Source: Pseudomonas sp. IB20 (GTDB lineage: Bacteria > Pseudomonadota > Gammaproteobacteria > Pseudomonadales > Pseudomonadaceae). From it: a stretch of 64,000 nt of DNA. Positions 37,845 to 46,967 of this stretch are shown here, piece by piece. The translations under genes were made by a program, and so were the position numbers. Each line of letters starts with the position of its first letter. Within the stretch, counting starts at the first letter, position 1. The notes below the pieces were generated by a model. It searched no databases, was not told where the DNA came from, and saw nothing but the letters and a program-made list of their open reading frames with translations. The DNA lies in the NCBI RefSeq assembly GCF_009707325.1, contig NZ_CP046103.1, positions 2,210,011 to 2,274,010 on the forward strand, read 5' to 3'.

Positions 37845-39803
37845 ATGACCCAGCCACTGTTGGAACTCAAGGGCATCACCCGCAGTTTCATGGCCGGCGA
37901 GCGTGAGTTCATTGCGCTCAAGGGTATCGACCTGACCATTCACGCCGGGGAAATGCTCGCGATTATCGGCGCTTCCGGCTCGGGTAAATCGACGCTGATG
38001 AACATCCTTGGCGGCCTGGATTACGCCACTGCCGGCAGCTACAAGATCAATGGCATCGAAACTCGCTCGCTGGGCGATGAGCAACTGGCGGAACTGCGCC
38101 GCGATTACTTCGGCTTTATCTTCCAGCGCTACCACTTGCTCGCGCACCTGAGTGCTTTGCACAACGTGGAAATGCCGGCGATTTACGCCGGTACTCCCGA
38201 GGCACAACGCCACAGCCGCGCACGCGATTTGCTCACGCGCCTGGGCCTGGCGGGGCACACCAGTCACCGGCCGAGCCAGTTGTCCGGTGGGCAGCAACAG
38301 CGGGTGAGTATTGCCCGCGCGTTGATGAACGGCGGTGAGGTGATCCTCGCCGACGAGCCCACCGGTGCCCTCGACACCCACAGCGGCAAGGAGGTGATGC
38401 GCATCCTAGCCGAGCTGCACGCCGCCGGGCACACGGTGATTATTGTGACCCACGACCCGAAGGTCGCGGCGAATGCCCAGCGCATTGTCGAGGTGTGTGA
38501 CGGCGAGATTGTCAGCGACAAGGCCAATGACCGTGTCGGGCTGGACGCGCCCACTGAGGCGCCCATCGAGACCCGGCGCAGCGGCGCCCGACGGTTGGTG
38601 GCGAGCCTGGGTTTGTTCAAGGAAGCGTTCAACATGGCCTGGGTCGCGCTGATTTCCCATCGCATGCGCACCTTGCTGACCATGCTCGGTATCGTCATCG
38701 GTATCACCTCGGTGGTGTCGATCTCGGCCATCGGCGAAGGTGCCAAGCGTTATGTGCTCAAGGACATCCAGGCCATCGGCAGCAACACCATCGACATCTT
38801 TTCCGGTACCAGTTTTGGTGACAGCCGCGCGTCAGCCATCGAGACGCTGATGCCGTCGGATGTGGAGGCATTGAATCAGCTGTATTACGTCGACAGTGCC
38901 ACGCCGGTGGTGGGGCGTAACCTGCTGCTGCGTTTTGGCAATATCGACCTGGATGCACAGGTCAATGGTGTCAGCGACCGCTACTTCAAAGTCAAAGGGC
39001 TGAAGCTGGAAGCCGGGATTGCCTTCAGCGAAAACGACGCGCGGCGCCAGGCGCAGGTGGTGGTGATCGACCACAACACCCGGCATCGCCTGTTCGGGCC
39101 GAATGTGGACCCGTTGGGCCAGGTGATCCTGGTCGGCAACCTGCCGTGTACGGTGATTGGTGTGACGGCCGACAATAAGAACATGTTCGCCGCCAGCAAG
39201 GCGCTGAACGTGTGGGTGCCTTACGAAACCGCGGCCGGACGCCTTCTGGGCCAGCGCCATCTGGACAGCATCACCGTGCGTATCAAGGACGGCCAGCCGA
39301 GCAAGGTGGTGGAAGAAAACGTCAATAAGCTCATGCTGCAACGCCATGGCACCAAGGATTTTTTCACCAATAACCTCGACAGCATCATGCAGACGGTTCA
39401 GAAAACCAGCCGCTCGCTGGCGCTGCTGTTGTCGCTGATCGCGGTGATCTCGTTGTTGGTGGGCGGCATCGGGGTGATGAACATCATGCTGGTGTCGGTC
39501 ACCGAGCGTACCCGCGAGATCGGCATTCGCATGGCGGTGGGGGCGCGTCAGTCGGATATCCGCCAGCAGTTTCTGGTGGAGGCGGTGATGGTGTGCTTGA
39601 TCGGCGGGATGATCGGGATCTCGTTGTCCTTTGCGATCGGCTATCTGTTTTCGTTGTTTGTGAAGGAGTGGGAGATGGTGTTTTCCTTAGGCTCGATCGT
39701 GACCGCGTTTGCCTGCTCGACCCTGATCGGCATTGTGTTTGGCTTTGTGCCGGCCAGGAATGCGGCGCGGCTGGACCCGATTGAGGCGTTGGCACGGGAC
39801 TGA
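37845..39803 (+). CDS. macB: MacB-type ABC transporter (ATPase plus FtsX permease)
   Basis: The 652-residue protein has an N-terminal ATPase: Walker A GASGSGKST, signature LSGGQQQR and Walker B VILADEPTGAL. A transmembrane helix near residue 275, a periplasmic MacB core domain and three C-terminal helices of the FtsX fold (ending ARNAARLDPIEALARD) follow. MacB uses ATP in the cytoplasm to drive export through MacA and a TolC-type channel, which is not encoded next to it. The position behind the NRPS genes points to lipopeptide secretion. Confidence 0.95.
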   Translation: MTQPLLELKGITRSFMAGEREFIALKGIDLTIHAGEMLAIIGASGSGKSTLMNILGGLDYATAGSYKINGIETRSLGDEQLAELRRDYFGFIFQRYHLLAHLSALHNVEMPAIYAGTPEAQRHSRARDLLTRLGLAGHTSHRPSQLSGGQQQRVSIARALMNGGEVILADEPTGALDTHSGKEVMRILAELHAAGHTVIIVTHDPKVAANAQRIVEVCDGEIVSDKANDRVGLDAPTEAPIETRRSGARRLVASLGLFKEAFNMAWVALISHRMRTLLTMLGIVIGITSVVSISAIGEGAKRYVLKDIQAIGSNTIDIFSGTSFGDSRASAIETLMPSDVEALNQLYYVDSATPVVGRNLLLRFGNIDLDAQVNGVSDRYFKVKGLKLEAGIAFSENDARRQAQVVVIDHNTRHRLFGPNVDPLGQVILVGNLPCTVIGVTADNKNMFAASKALNVWVPYETAAGRLLGQRHLDSITVRIKDGQPSKVVEENVNKLMLQRHGTKDFFTNNLDSIMQTVQKTSRSLALLLSLIAVISLLVGGIGVMNIMLVSVTERTREIGIRMAVGARQSDIRQQFLVEAVMVCLIGGMIGISLSFAIGYLFSLFVKEWEMVFSLGSIVTAFACSTLIGIVFGFVPARNAARLDPIEALARD

Positions 39804-39837
39804 CTGGATCAGGTATCACTGACACTTTAGATCAAAT

Positions 39838-39922
39838 GTGGGAGCGGGCTGCTCGCGAAAGCGGTGGGTCAGCAGTACATTTGGCGCTGACACACCGCAT
39901 TCGCGAGCAAGCCCGCTCCCAC
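39838..39922. repeat. REPIN between macB and the LuxR gene
   Basis: Inverted GTGGGAGCGGGCT(T)GCTCGCGA units face each other across a spacer between two convergent genes. The long hairpin could also limit read-through. Confidence 0.85.
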
Positions 39923-39938
39923 AGGGTTTTTTGGTGAT

Positions 39939-40628
39939 TCAGAGGATTGTGACCGTTCCTTCCTCAGTCGCATACATCCACCGCAATAACGAATGCCGCC
40001 CACTGATCCCCAGCTTGATTGCGGCGCGCTTGAGGTAACTCTCGATGGTGTTGACCTTCAGCGTCAGTTGCTCCGCCAACTCCGGTGCAGTGCGCCCGGC
40101 TAGCAGACCAACGCACACCTCGAGTTCGCGGTTGGACAAGGTCAGCCCCGATTGCACCAGGCGTTCTTCAATGCGTCGGCGCAGGGTTTCGATGCCCTGG
40201 TTTTCCGGCATTGCCGGGTCGTTGTTCTGGCGGCACGGCTGGATCGCGGTGATGTGTTTTTCCACCATCGGCAGCAGCAGCGTGGAGAAGTCCTGCAGCA
40301 TGCTGCGTTCTTGCGGCGAAAAACTTTCCGACTGGTGCGAGCGGTACACCGACAACACGTAGCTTACATCGTCCTTGCGGCGCGTGAGGTGCAGTTGGGC
40401 TGCCGGTTGTTCTGCGCCTAAGGCCACTACCGAATCGGTGTAGACCGGGCTGATCCGGCGGCGGGTATGGCCTTCGGCACCCACCCGCAGCTGCGTGATA
40501 TGGGTAGCGTCCACTGCCAGTTGGGTAAGGATGAGGTCATGCAGCATACGTGGGAAGTGGCGACTGCCGGTGCTGGCGATGACCTTGCCTATATGTGGGA
40601 ACAGGTGTGAGTTCATCAGTTCTTCCAT
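39939..40628 (-). CDS. LuxR-family transcriptional regulator of the lipopeptide locus
   Basis: The 229-residue protein has a GerE-type HTH at about residues 160-220 (LSNRELEVCVGLLAGRTAPELAEQLTLKVNTIESYLKRAAIKLGI, in two runs). No acyl-homoserine-lactone binding motifs are evident in the N-terminal half. A start four codons later (MNSHLFPH, at 40616) has a better ribosome site (GGAAG). LuxR regulators without AHL-binding domains flank viscosin, massetolide and related synthetase genes and activate them; this one sits at the same downstream position. It is convergent with macB. Confidence 0.9.
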   Translation of the reverse strand: MEELMNSHLFPHIGKVIASTGSRHFPRMLHDLILTQLAVDATHITQLRVGAEGHTRRRISPVYTDSVVALGAEQPAAQLHLTRRKDDVSYVLSVYRSHQSESFSPQERSMLQDFSTLLLPMVEKHITAIQPCRQNNDPAMPENQGIETLRRRIEERLVQSGLTLSNRELEVCVGLLAGRTAPELAEQLTLKVNTIESYLKRAAIKLGISGRHSLLRWMYATEEGTVTIL

Positions 40629-40723
40629 GAGTTTCGAGTGCAGGTATTCAGCCTTATAGCGACGGGGTTTAATAAGGTAACCAGGGTGAATAACCTACGG
40701 TGATAATCCTCCCGCCGAGACCT

Positions 40724-40738
40724 ATGCTAGTACAGCAT
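40724..40738. promoter_or_regulatory. short dyad upstream of the LuxR gene
   Basis: ATGCT-AGTAC-AGCAT is a 15 bp perfect dyad about 95 bp upstream of the regulator's start. It could be an operator. Nothing else gene-like was seen in 40629-40847. Confidence 0.25.
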
Positions 40739-40847
40739 TGCGAGCTGAGGGGGATCCAATCTGGAAAAATCAGATTAAAAACGCATAACGATGGTCGGAC
40801 CTGTCCGACTCACCGTGTGTGGGAAAGTATTACTTGGCATGTAGGCC

Positions 40848-42092
40848 TTATTTTACTGCGTGCTCTTCTATCATCGCCTGACGCGGGGCGGCGCGGGTGC
40901 ACTTGGCCAGCGCCTGCTGCACATCCGCCAGCAGGTCGGCGATGTCTTCCAGCCCCACCGACAATCGCACCAGGCCTTCACTGATACCGTGTTGCGCGCG
41001 TTCTTCCGGGGTGTAGGTGGAATGGGTCATGCTCGCCGGGTGCTGGGCCAGTGACTCGGCATCGCCCAGGCTCACCGCGCGGGTGAACAGCTTGAGGGCA
41101 TTCATGAAGCGCCGCCCGGTCTCAATCCCGCCCTTGAGTTCGAAGGCGATCATGCCGCCGGACTGCTTCATCTGCCGCGCCGCCAGTTCGTACTGTGGGA
41201 AAGAACGCAGCCCGGGGTAGGTCACCCACTGCACGGCCGGGTGCGCCTGCAAAGCTTCGGCCACTGCCTGGGCATTGCTGCAATGGCGATCCATGCGCAG
41301 CGCCAACGTCTTGAGGCCGCGCATCAGCAAGGACGCATCCTGTGGCGACATCACCGCGCCGGTCAGGTCCTTGAGCCCTTGCAGGCGGATGCGTTGCGCC
41401 AGGGCCTGGCTGCTCACGGCGATACCCGCAGTGATATCGCCGTGGCCGCTGAGGTACTTGGTGGCTGAGTGCACCACCACGTCGGCACCCAGTTCCAGAG
41501 GGCGTTGCAGGTAAGGCGTGCAGTAGGTGTTGTCGACTACCACCGTGACATTCGGTTGCTGGTGCGCAAGTTCGGCCACGGCGGCAATGTCCACCAGACG
41601 CAGGTTGGGGTTGGCTGGGGTTTCGCAGTAGATCATGCGGGTGGCGGGGGAGAGTGCCGCACGTAAGGCGGCCAGGTCGGTGAGGTCGACATGGCGCACC
41701 TTGATGCCGAACTCGCCAATGCCATGGTGCAGCAGGGCGAAGGTGCAACCGTAGAGGGTCTGGCTGACGATCACTTCATCGCCAGGGCGCAGCAGGGTCC
41801 AGAACGTCGCGGCAATCGCGCCCATGCCGGAGCTGAAGGCCACGGCGGCCTCGCCGTTTTCCAGGGCGGCCATGCGCGTTTCCAGCAGGGCCAGGGTTGG
41901 GTTAGAGATGCGTGTATAGAAGTGGCCGCTGGCTTCGCCGGCAAAACAGGTGGCGCCGTATTCGGCGGTGGGGAAGGCGAAGGTGGCGGACAGGTAGATC
42001 GGCGGAACGAGGGCGCCGTGGTGGTCTTTGGGGTCATAGCCGTGGTGGATGGCGCGGGTGGAAAAGCCGCATGCATTATGTTTATTGTTCAT
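40848..42092 (-). CDS. megL: methionine gamma-lyase
   Basis: This PLP enzyme of the Cys/Met metabolism family has 414 residues. It splits L-methionine into methanethiol, 2-oxobutyrate and ammonia. The N-terminal GFSTRAIHHGYDPKDHHGALVPP (in two runs) and Cys116 (LYGCTF), the active-site Cys typical of methionine gamma-lyases, match the P. putida enzyme MdeA closely as I recall it. The PLP lysine lies in HSATKYLSGHGD, near residue 211. The C-terminus (RAAPRQAMIEEHAVK) is slightly longer than usual. A divergent Lrp-type regulator is 123 bp away, as in the mde locus. Cystathionine gamma-lyase is the alternative but lacks that Cys. Confidence 0.92.
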   Translation of the reverse strand: MNNKHNACGFSTRAIHHGYDPKDHHGALVPPIYLSATFAFPTAEYGATCFAGEASGHFYTRISNPTLALLETRMAALENGEAAVAFSSGMGAIAATFWTLLRPGDEVIVSQTLYGCTFALLHHGIGEFGIKVRHVDLTDLAALRAALSPATRMIYCETPANPNLRLVDIAAVAELAHQQPNVTVVVDNTYCTPYLQRPLELGADVVVHSATKYLSGHGDITAGIAVSSQALAQRIRLQGLKDLTGAVMSPQDASLLMRGLKTLALRMDRHCSNAQAVAEALQAHPAVQWVTYPGLRSFPQYELAARQMKQSGGMIAFELKGGIETGRRFMNALKLFTRAVSLGDAESLAQHPASMTHSTYTPEERAQHGISEGLVRLSVGLEDIADLLADVQQALAKCTRAAPRQAMIEEHAVK

Positions 42093-42215
42093 GTCGGGCG
42101 CTCCTTATTTCCTACAATGCTATGCTCATAACCAAGGAAGAAAGTTGCAAAGTTTGCCGATATTTCCCGCGTTAAGGGATGGAACGTCCATAAAAATAAT
42201 GAGTAGAGGCAAGAT

Positions 42216-42686
42216 ATGCCCGTCAATCTTGATCGCACTGACAAGGCTCTTTTGAACGCGTTGCAAGGCAATGCCCGTCTGACCGTGGCGGAGTTGGCTG
42301 ACCGGGTGGCCCTGACCACCTCACCGTGTTGGCGCCGGGTGCGGAGCCTGGAGGAGAGTGGGGTGATCAGTGGGTATCAGGCGATCCTGTCGCCCAAGGC
42401 GTTGGGGTATGGGGTGACGGCGTTTGTCAGTATCATGATGGACAGTCATACGCGGGAAATTGCTCGGGCGTTTGAGCAGCGGCTGTTGGAGATTCCTGAG
42501 ATTGTGGCGTGCCATAACGTGTCGGGGCGGTATGATTTTTTGCTTGAGGTGGTGGCTCGGGATCTGGAGTCGTTTGGGGAGTTTGCGCGGGAGGTGTTGC
42601 AGACGTTGCCTTGTGTTAAGGAGATTTATTCGAGTTTTTCGTATAAGTCGGTGCGGCGGTTGCGGGTGATTCCTTTGCCGGAGTGA
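42216..42686 (+). CDS. mdeR: Lrp/AsnC-family regulator (MdeR-like)
   Basis: The product has 156 residues with an N-terminal winged HTH (DRTDKALLNALQGNARLTVAELADRVALTTSPCWRR, in two runs) and a C-terminal RAM ligand-binding domain (VTAFVSIMMDSHT ... VSGRYDFLLEVVARDLESF). It is divergent from methionine gamma-lyase, the arrangement of mdeR/mdeA in P. putida. It probably activates the lyase gene in response to methionine or a related amino acid. Confidence 0.88.
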   Translation: MPVNLDRTDKALLNALQGNARLTVAELADRVALTTSPCWRRVRSLEESGVISGYQAILSPKALGYGVTAFVSIMMDSHTREIARAFEQRLLEIPEIVACHNVSGRYDFLLEVVARDLESFGEFAREVLQTLPCVKEIYSSFSYKSVRRLRVIPLPE

Positions 42687-42690
42687 TTGG

Positions 42691-42732
42691 GTACATATCC
42701 GTTGCTGCGGTAGCAGCGGCTTAGGGTTCCGC
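42691..42732. repeat. solo end of the composite repeat element
   Basis: GTACATATCCGTTGCTGCGGTAGCAGCGGCTTAGGGTTCCG matches the outer end of the elements at 5443 and 63065 and then stops. It lies between two convergent regulator genes. Confidence 0.65.
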
Positions 42733-42749
42733 GATGCCCAAGTGAGCCC

Positions 42750-43520
42750 TCAGCGTGACTTGAAATACCCGCGTGGCGTGGTGCCGGTCATGCCCTTGAA
42801 GAAAGCGATCAACGCGCTGTCACTGGCAAAGCCCAACTCGAAAGCGCAGTAGCCCAGGCTCCGGCCGCTCGCAAGCAGTTCGATGACCCGCATCAAACGC
42901 CACTGTTGGCGCCATTGCTGATACCCCAGGCCGGTTTCCCGCAGGAAAATCCTGCCGATGGTCTTGGCGCTGGCGCCAATCTGCTTTTCCAGCTCTTGCA
43001 GGGTGGGCGGCAGCGTTTGGAGATCGACCAGCAACGGTGCCAGGCGTTTATCCTGCGGCAAGGGCAGGAGCATCGGTTGCTCGGTAGCAGCCTGGATTTC
43101 GTCCAGGCACAGCCCCAACAAATGGGCGTACCGGCCGGCCTGCCAGTCGGTCTCGAAGGGCGCCATCGCCATCGGTTCCAGCACCGCGCGCAACAAGGCG
43201 CTCACCTCGATCACCCGTACCTGTTTCGGCAATTGCTCGGCCAACGCCGGGCTCACATACATCGAACGGTAATCCACGGTTTTGTGCATCACCGCGCGAT
43301 GGGGTACGCCGCAGGGTATCCACGCCGCGCGCGTAGGCGGCAGCAGGCAAAGTTGGTTGTCCAGGGTGATACGGGTGCAGCCTTGCTGAGTGAACAACAG
43401 TTGCCCACGTTGGTGCCGGTGCAGACCGGAGTCATGGTCGCCAAGCAGTGCGGCGATGCCGATGACCGGGGTCGTCAAGCGGTCGGGATCGAAAGATGCG
43501 GTGGCGGAGAGCCAGGCCAT
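42750..43520 (-). CDS. AraC-family regulator with N-terminal cupin (NimR-like)
   Basis: The 256-residue protein has an N-terminal cupin sensor domain (HRHQRGQLLFTQQG, PPTRAAWIPCGVPHR) and a C-terminal AraC HTH (about 165-255: LEKQIGASAKTIGRIFLRETG, ALIAFFKGMTGTTPRGYFK). It is divergent from an MFS exporter gene across about 95 bp. The pair resembles nimR-nimT, in which the regulator controls the neighbouring exporter. The ligand is unknown. Confidence 0.85.
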   Translation of the reverse strand: MAWLSATASFDPDRLTTPVIGIAALLGDHDSGLHRHQRGQLLFTQQGCTRITLDNQLCLLPPTRAAWIPCGVPHRAVMHKTVDYRSMYVSPALAEQLPKQVRVIEVSALLRAVLEPMAMAPFETDWQAGRYAHLLGLCLDEIQAATEQPMLLPLPQDKRLAPLLVDLQTLPPTLQELEKQIGASAKTIGRIFLRETGLGYQQWRQQWRLMRVIELLASGRSLGYCAFELGFASDSALIAFFKGMTGTTPRGYFKSR

Positions 43521-43614
43521 AGGTTGTCCGATTCGATGGATAAACTGTCGAAGTTTGGATAATACCCCAGTCGCCAGTCCTTACACTCCTTGCGCTGTTA
43601 AATGGGAGTGAGTG

Positions 43615-44745
43615 ATGAACGTTAAAAACCTGCTGGTGCTGGCGATGGCGTTGCTGATGTTTCCGCAACTGGCCCAAACGCTGTATAGCCCGGCCCTGGG
43701 TGACATCGGCCGGGCCTTTGCGGTCGGGCCTGAACGGGCAGGGCAGACACTGTCGGTGTACTTCCTGGCGTTCGCCTTTGGCGTCGTGGTGTGGGGCCGG
43801 CTGTGTGATCGCTGGGGGCGGCGGCCGGTGATGTTGGCCGGGTTGGCGCTGTACGTTGGCGCCTCGGCGCTGGCCTTGAAAATGACCACGTTCAACGCTT
43901 TGCTGCTGGCCCAGGCCTTGGCGGCGTTTGGCGCGGCCGTGGGTTCGGTCGTCACGCAGACGCTGTTGCGCGACCGCTACCATGGCGCCGAACTGGCCCA
44001 GGTGTTTTCGCTGATGGGCATTGCCCTGGCTGCCAGCCCGGCACTGGGTCTGTTCAGTGGCGCGACGCTGGTGCAGTACTTTGGCTATCGCGGCGTGCTC
44101 ACCGGTTTGCTGCTGCTTGCACTGGCGCTGTGGGGTTGGTGCTTGTGGGCCTTGCCCGAGACGCGGCCTGCATCGTTACCGACGGCATCGCTGCCCCAGA
44201 CCTTGGGCCTGATGCTCAGGGACGCGGGAATATGGCGTTCGGTCGGCTTGGTGGCGGCGTTCAATATTGCACTGTTCGGCTATTACAGCGTGGGCCCGTT
44301 TATCTTCGCGCGACAGGGGTTGTCTGCCGCCGAGTTCGGCTACAGCGGCGTGCTACTGGCGCTGGGGTCAGGGCTTGGCGCGTGGCTGAACACGCGCTTG
44401 CTCAAGCGCGGCATGAACGGTGAGCAGTTGGTGCTGACCGCTGCAGCTATCGCGGTGCTGGGTGGTTTGTTGGTACTGCTGCTGCAGCACAGCTGGTTAT
44501 TCGTAGGGCCGATGTTGCTGGTGGTGTTGGCGTTCGGCATGGCGATTCCCAATGTGTTGGGGGCCGCGTTGGTCGCCTATCGCGACCGGCTGGGCACCGC
44601 CGCTGCGCTGTTTGGCTTGATGTATTACCTGCTGATCGGTGCCGGGCTCAGCTTGGTAGCCTGGGCCCAGGATCTGGGTTGGAGCCTGTTGATCTGTGGT
44701 CTGGCGGCGCTGTGGCTGGCAGCGCCGCGTGTGTTCAGAAGTTGA
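43615..44745 (+). CDS. MFS efflux transporter (Bcr/CmlA-like)
   Basis: The 376-residue product has about 11-12 hydrophobic segments and the MFS signature between helices 2 and 3 (GRLCDRWGRRPVMLAG). It belongs to the drug:H+ antiporter type. The ATG at 43615 is preferred to the adjacent GTG because the GGGAG ribosome site is better spaced. The C-terminus is short and ends (FRS) 10 bp before the end of the convergent TonB receptor gene. The substrate cannot be read from sequence. Confidence 0.85.
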   Translation: MNVKNLLVLAMALLMFPQLAQTLYSPALGDIGRAFAVGPERAGQTLSVYFLAFAFGVVVWGRLCDRWGRRPVMLAGLALYVGASALALKMTTFNALLLAQALAAFGAAVGSVVTQTLLRDRYHGAELAQVFSLMGIALAASPALGLFSGATLVQYFGYRGVLTGLLLLALALWGWCLWALPETRPASLPTASLPQTLGLMLRDAGIWRSVGLVAAFNIALFGYYSVGPFIFARQGLSAAEFGYSGVLLALGSGLGAWLNTRLLKRGMNGEQLVLTAAAIAVLGGLLVLLLQHSWLFVGPMLLVVLAFGMAIPNVLGAALVAYRDRLGTAAALFGLMYYLLIGAGLSLVAWAQDLGWSLLICGLAALWLAAPRVFRS

Positions 44746-46876
44746 CCGTGGCGCTCAGGCGTGCGGTCAACGGCGCGCCCTGGAACAGGTAGTCATCGCC
44801 CATGTATTCGCCCGCGTCGCGCCAGTAGCGCTTGTCGAACAGGTTGTCGACGCTCAGGCGAAACACCGTCTCATAGCCATCGAGTTTGGTGGTGTAGCGA
44901 CTGCCGACATTGACCACCGCGTAATCCCCGACCTCAACATTGCCGGTGCGGTTGGCGGACTTCTTGGCGCTGTATTGCACGCCACCGAGCACGGCCAACC
45001 CGTTCACCCACGGCAGGGCGTAGTCGGCGTACACGCTGGCGCGCAGTTTGGGCACGTTTATCGCCTGATGGCCTTCGTAATCCGGCGTGCCGCTGCCGTT
45101 CACCCGCGCGCGAATCGCCGCCACGCTGGTTGCGATTTGCAGGCGGTCGGTGGCCCAGCCGTTGGCCGACAATTCAATCCCGGTGTTCTTTTGCTGGCCC
45201 TGTTGCACGTAGGTGAACTCGATACCTTCGGGCTTGGCGTATTGATAGGCCTGGCGCGTCTGGAACACGGCGGCGGCGAAGCTGATGCGGCGCCAGTCGT
45301 ATTTTACGCCGGCTTCGATTTGGCGTGAGACGGTTGGGGCAAGGGTGTCGCCTTTATGGGTGGCGAACCACGGCGCCGTACCGCCCAGTGACAGGCCCTT
45401 GCTGTAGCTGGTGTACAGCGAGATGTTTTCCACTGGCTTATAGATCAGCGAGGCTTGCGGCAAGAATACGTATTGCTGCGTGTGGCGATTTTCGTTGCCA
45501 TTCACATCGAAGGCTTTTTCATCCAGGCGTACCTCGCGACCACCGAGGATGGTTTGCCATTGTTCGTTGAAACGAATGCGGTCGGTGACGAACAGGCCGT
45601 ACTGGCGGCTGTCGAGGTTGCGGTGGCTGTCTTTCAGCGGTTTATCGGTAGGCTTGAAAGTCGGTGCGTCTTCGTTGATGTTGCCGCTGCCGATGTATTC
45701 GTTGACCGCTTCGCGTTTGTCGATCACCCGGCGGAACGCGCTGGTGCCAAAGGTCAGTTCATGGCCCAGGCCTGCGGTGTCGAACAGCCCGGTCATGGCT
45801 GCCTGGATTTCATCGTCGCGGCGGGTGTCGTCGGGGCTGCGGTAGTCGTAGATGTCGTAGTTGCCTTCGGGAGTGAAGTGATTGCCGAAGCCCTGGGTGT
45901 CGCCACCCCACGCAAACGAACTGTAATCGTCAATCACCACCTTGCTGCGCGCCGCACTTACGCTGCCTTTCCACTGATCACTGAAGCGGTACTCGAAATT
46001 GCCGTTGAGGTTCAGCGACTCAATGCCGACCTGTTTGGAACCACTCTGGTGCCCCAACAGCTTTTTCGGTGACGCGCCATGCGGTACTTCGGTTCCCCCC
46101 AACAGCTGATACCCCGGCACCGAGCGCTGTTGCTTGTTCTGGTACTCCGCATCCAGTTGCAGCAGCGCATCGGGGCTGATGTTCCAGTCGAAGGCCAGGG
46201 ACACAAAATCGCGCTGGCCATTGGCGTGTTCCACATAGGCATTGAGGTCTTCATGGGCGACGTTGGCGCGCAGGCCGAACTGCTGCTCGCTGCCAAACCA
46301 ACCGCCGACATCGGTGGCGACATAGCCGCTGCCGCGATCATCAGTGGACACGGTCACCGAACGCACATCCTCTGGGCGCTTGGTCACGTAGTTGATCACG
46401 CCGCTGGGCTCGGAAATCCCGCTTTGCAAACCGGCCAGGCCTTTGAGTACTTCCACTTGCTGCTTGTTTTCCAGGGCGACGTTCTGCTCGCCGGTGATGG
46501 TGCGCCCGTTGATCTTGTAGCTGCTTGCCGCGTTCAGCGAGAAGCCGCGCACCACAAAATTTTCGTAGTAGCCGATGGGGGCGTAGCTGTCGCCCACCGA
46601 GGCGTCGTTGCGCAGCACTTCACTGAGCAGGCGGGCTTGCTGGTCCTTGATCATGGCGGCGTTGATCACGGTGATCGAAGCGGGCGTTTCGAGCAACGGC
46701 GCTTCATCGAAGCCACCGACCGAGGCGGTGTTGGTGCGATACCCCGATTCATCCTGACCCTGGACGTTCACTGCCGGCAGTTCTATTTCAGCTGCCAGGC
46801 TGCTACCGATACCGCCGCTGAGCAGCAGGCCGAGGGCGAAACGTGAAGTGACGACGGGGCGAAAACGCAAAACCAT
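44735..46876 (-). CDS. TonB-dependent siderophore receptor
   Basis: This outer-membrane receptor of 713 residues has a signal peptide (about 1-28, ending SSLAA), with ELPAVNVQGQDESGYRT as mature start. A plug domain follows (ETPASITVINAAMIKDQQARLLSEVLRNDASV, in two runs; GVINYVTKRP). A 22-strand barrel ends in the terminal Phe required for insertion (RLSATVNF). The plug motifs are those of the siderophore subgroup (FhuA/FpvA-like). There is no N-terminal signalling domain, so it is a plain transporter without surface signalling. A convergent MFS gene overlaps its 3' end by 11 bp. The siderophore is unknown. Confidence 0.92.
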   Translation of the reverse strand: MVLRFRPVVTSRFALGLLLSGGIGSSLAAEIELPAVNVQGQDESGYRTNTASVGGFDEAPLLETPASITVINAAMIKDQQARLLSEVLRNDASVGDSYAPIGYYENFVVRGFSLNAASSYKINGRTITGEQNVALENKQQVEVLKGLAGLQSGISEPSGVINYVTKRPEDVRSVTVSTDDRGSGYVATDVGGWFGSEQQFGLRANVAHEDLNAYVEHANGQRDFVSLAFDWNISPDALLQLDAEYQNKQQRSVPGYQLLGGTEVPHGASPKKLLGHQSGSKQVGIESLNLNGNFEYRFSDQWKGSVSAARSKVVIDDYSSFAWGGDTQGFGNHFTPEGNYDIYDYRSPDDTRRDDEIQAAMTGLFDTAGLGHELTFGTSAFRRVIDKREAVNEYIGSGNINEDAPTFKPTDKPLKDSHRNLDSRQYGLFVTDRIRFNEQWQTILGGREVRLDEKAFDVNGNENRHTQQYVFLPQASLIYKPVENISLYTSYSKGLSLGGTAPWFATHKGDTLAPTVSRQIEAGVKYDWRRISFAAAVFQTRQAYQYAKPEGIEFTYVQQGQQKNTGIELSANGWATDRLQIATSVAAIRARVNGSGTPDYEGHQAINVPKLRASVYADYALPWVNGLAVLGGVQYSAKKSANRTGNVEVGDYAVVNVGSRYTTKLDGYETVFRLSVDNLFDKRYWRDAGEYMGDDYLFQGAPLTARLSATVNF

Positions 46877-46967
46877 GGGGCAAGGCCTTAAAGCGCAGGG
46901 CGGGGGGGCGCATAAGCTAGGTGGATCGACGGGGTTTTACAAGTTATTGAGAGTGGCACAGCACATT

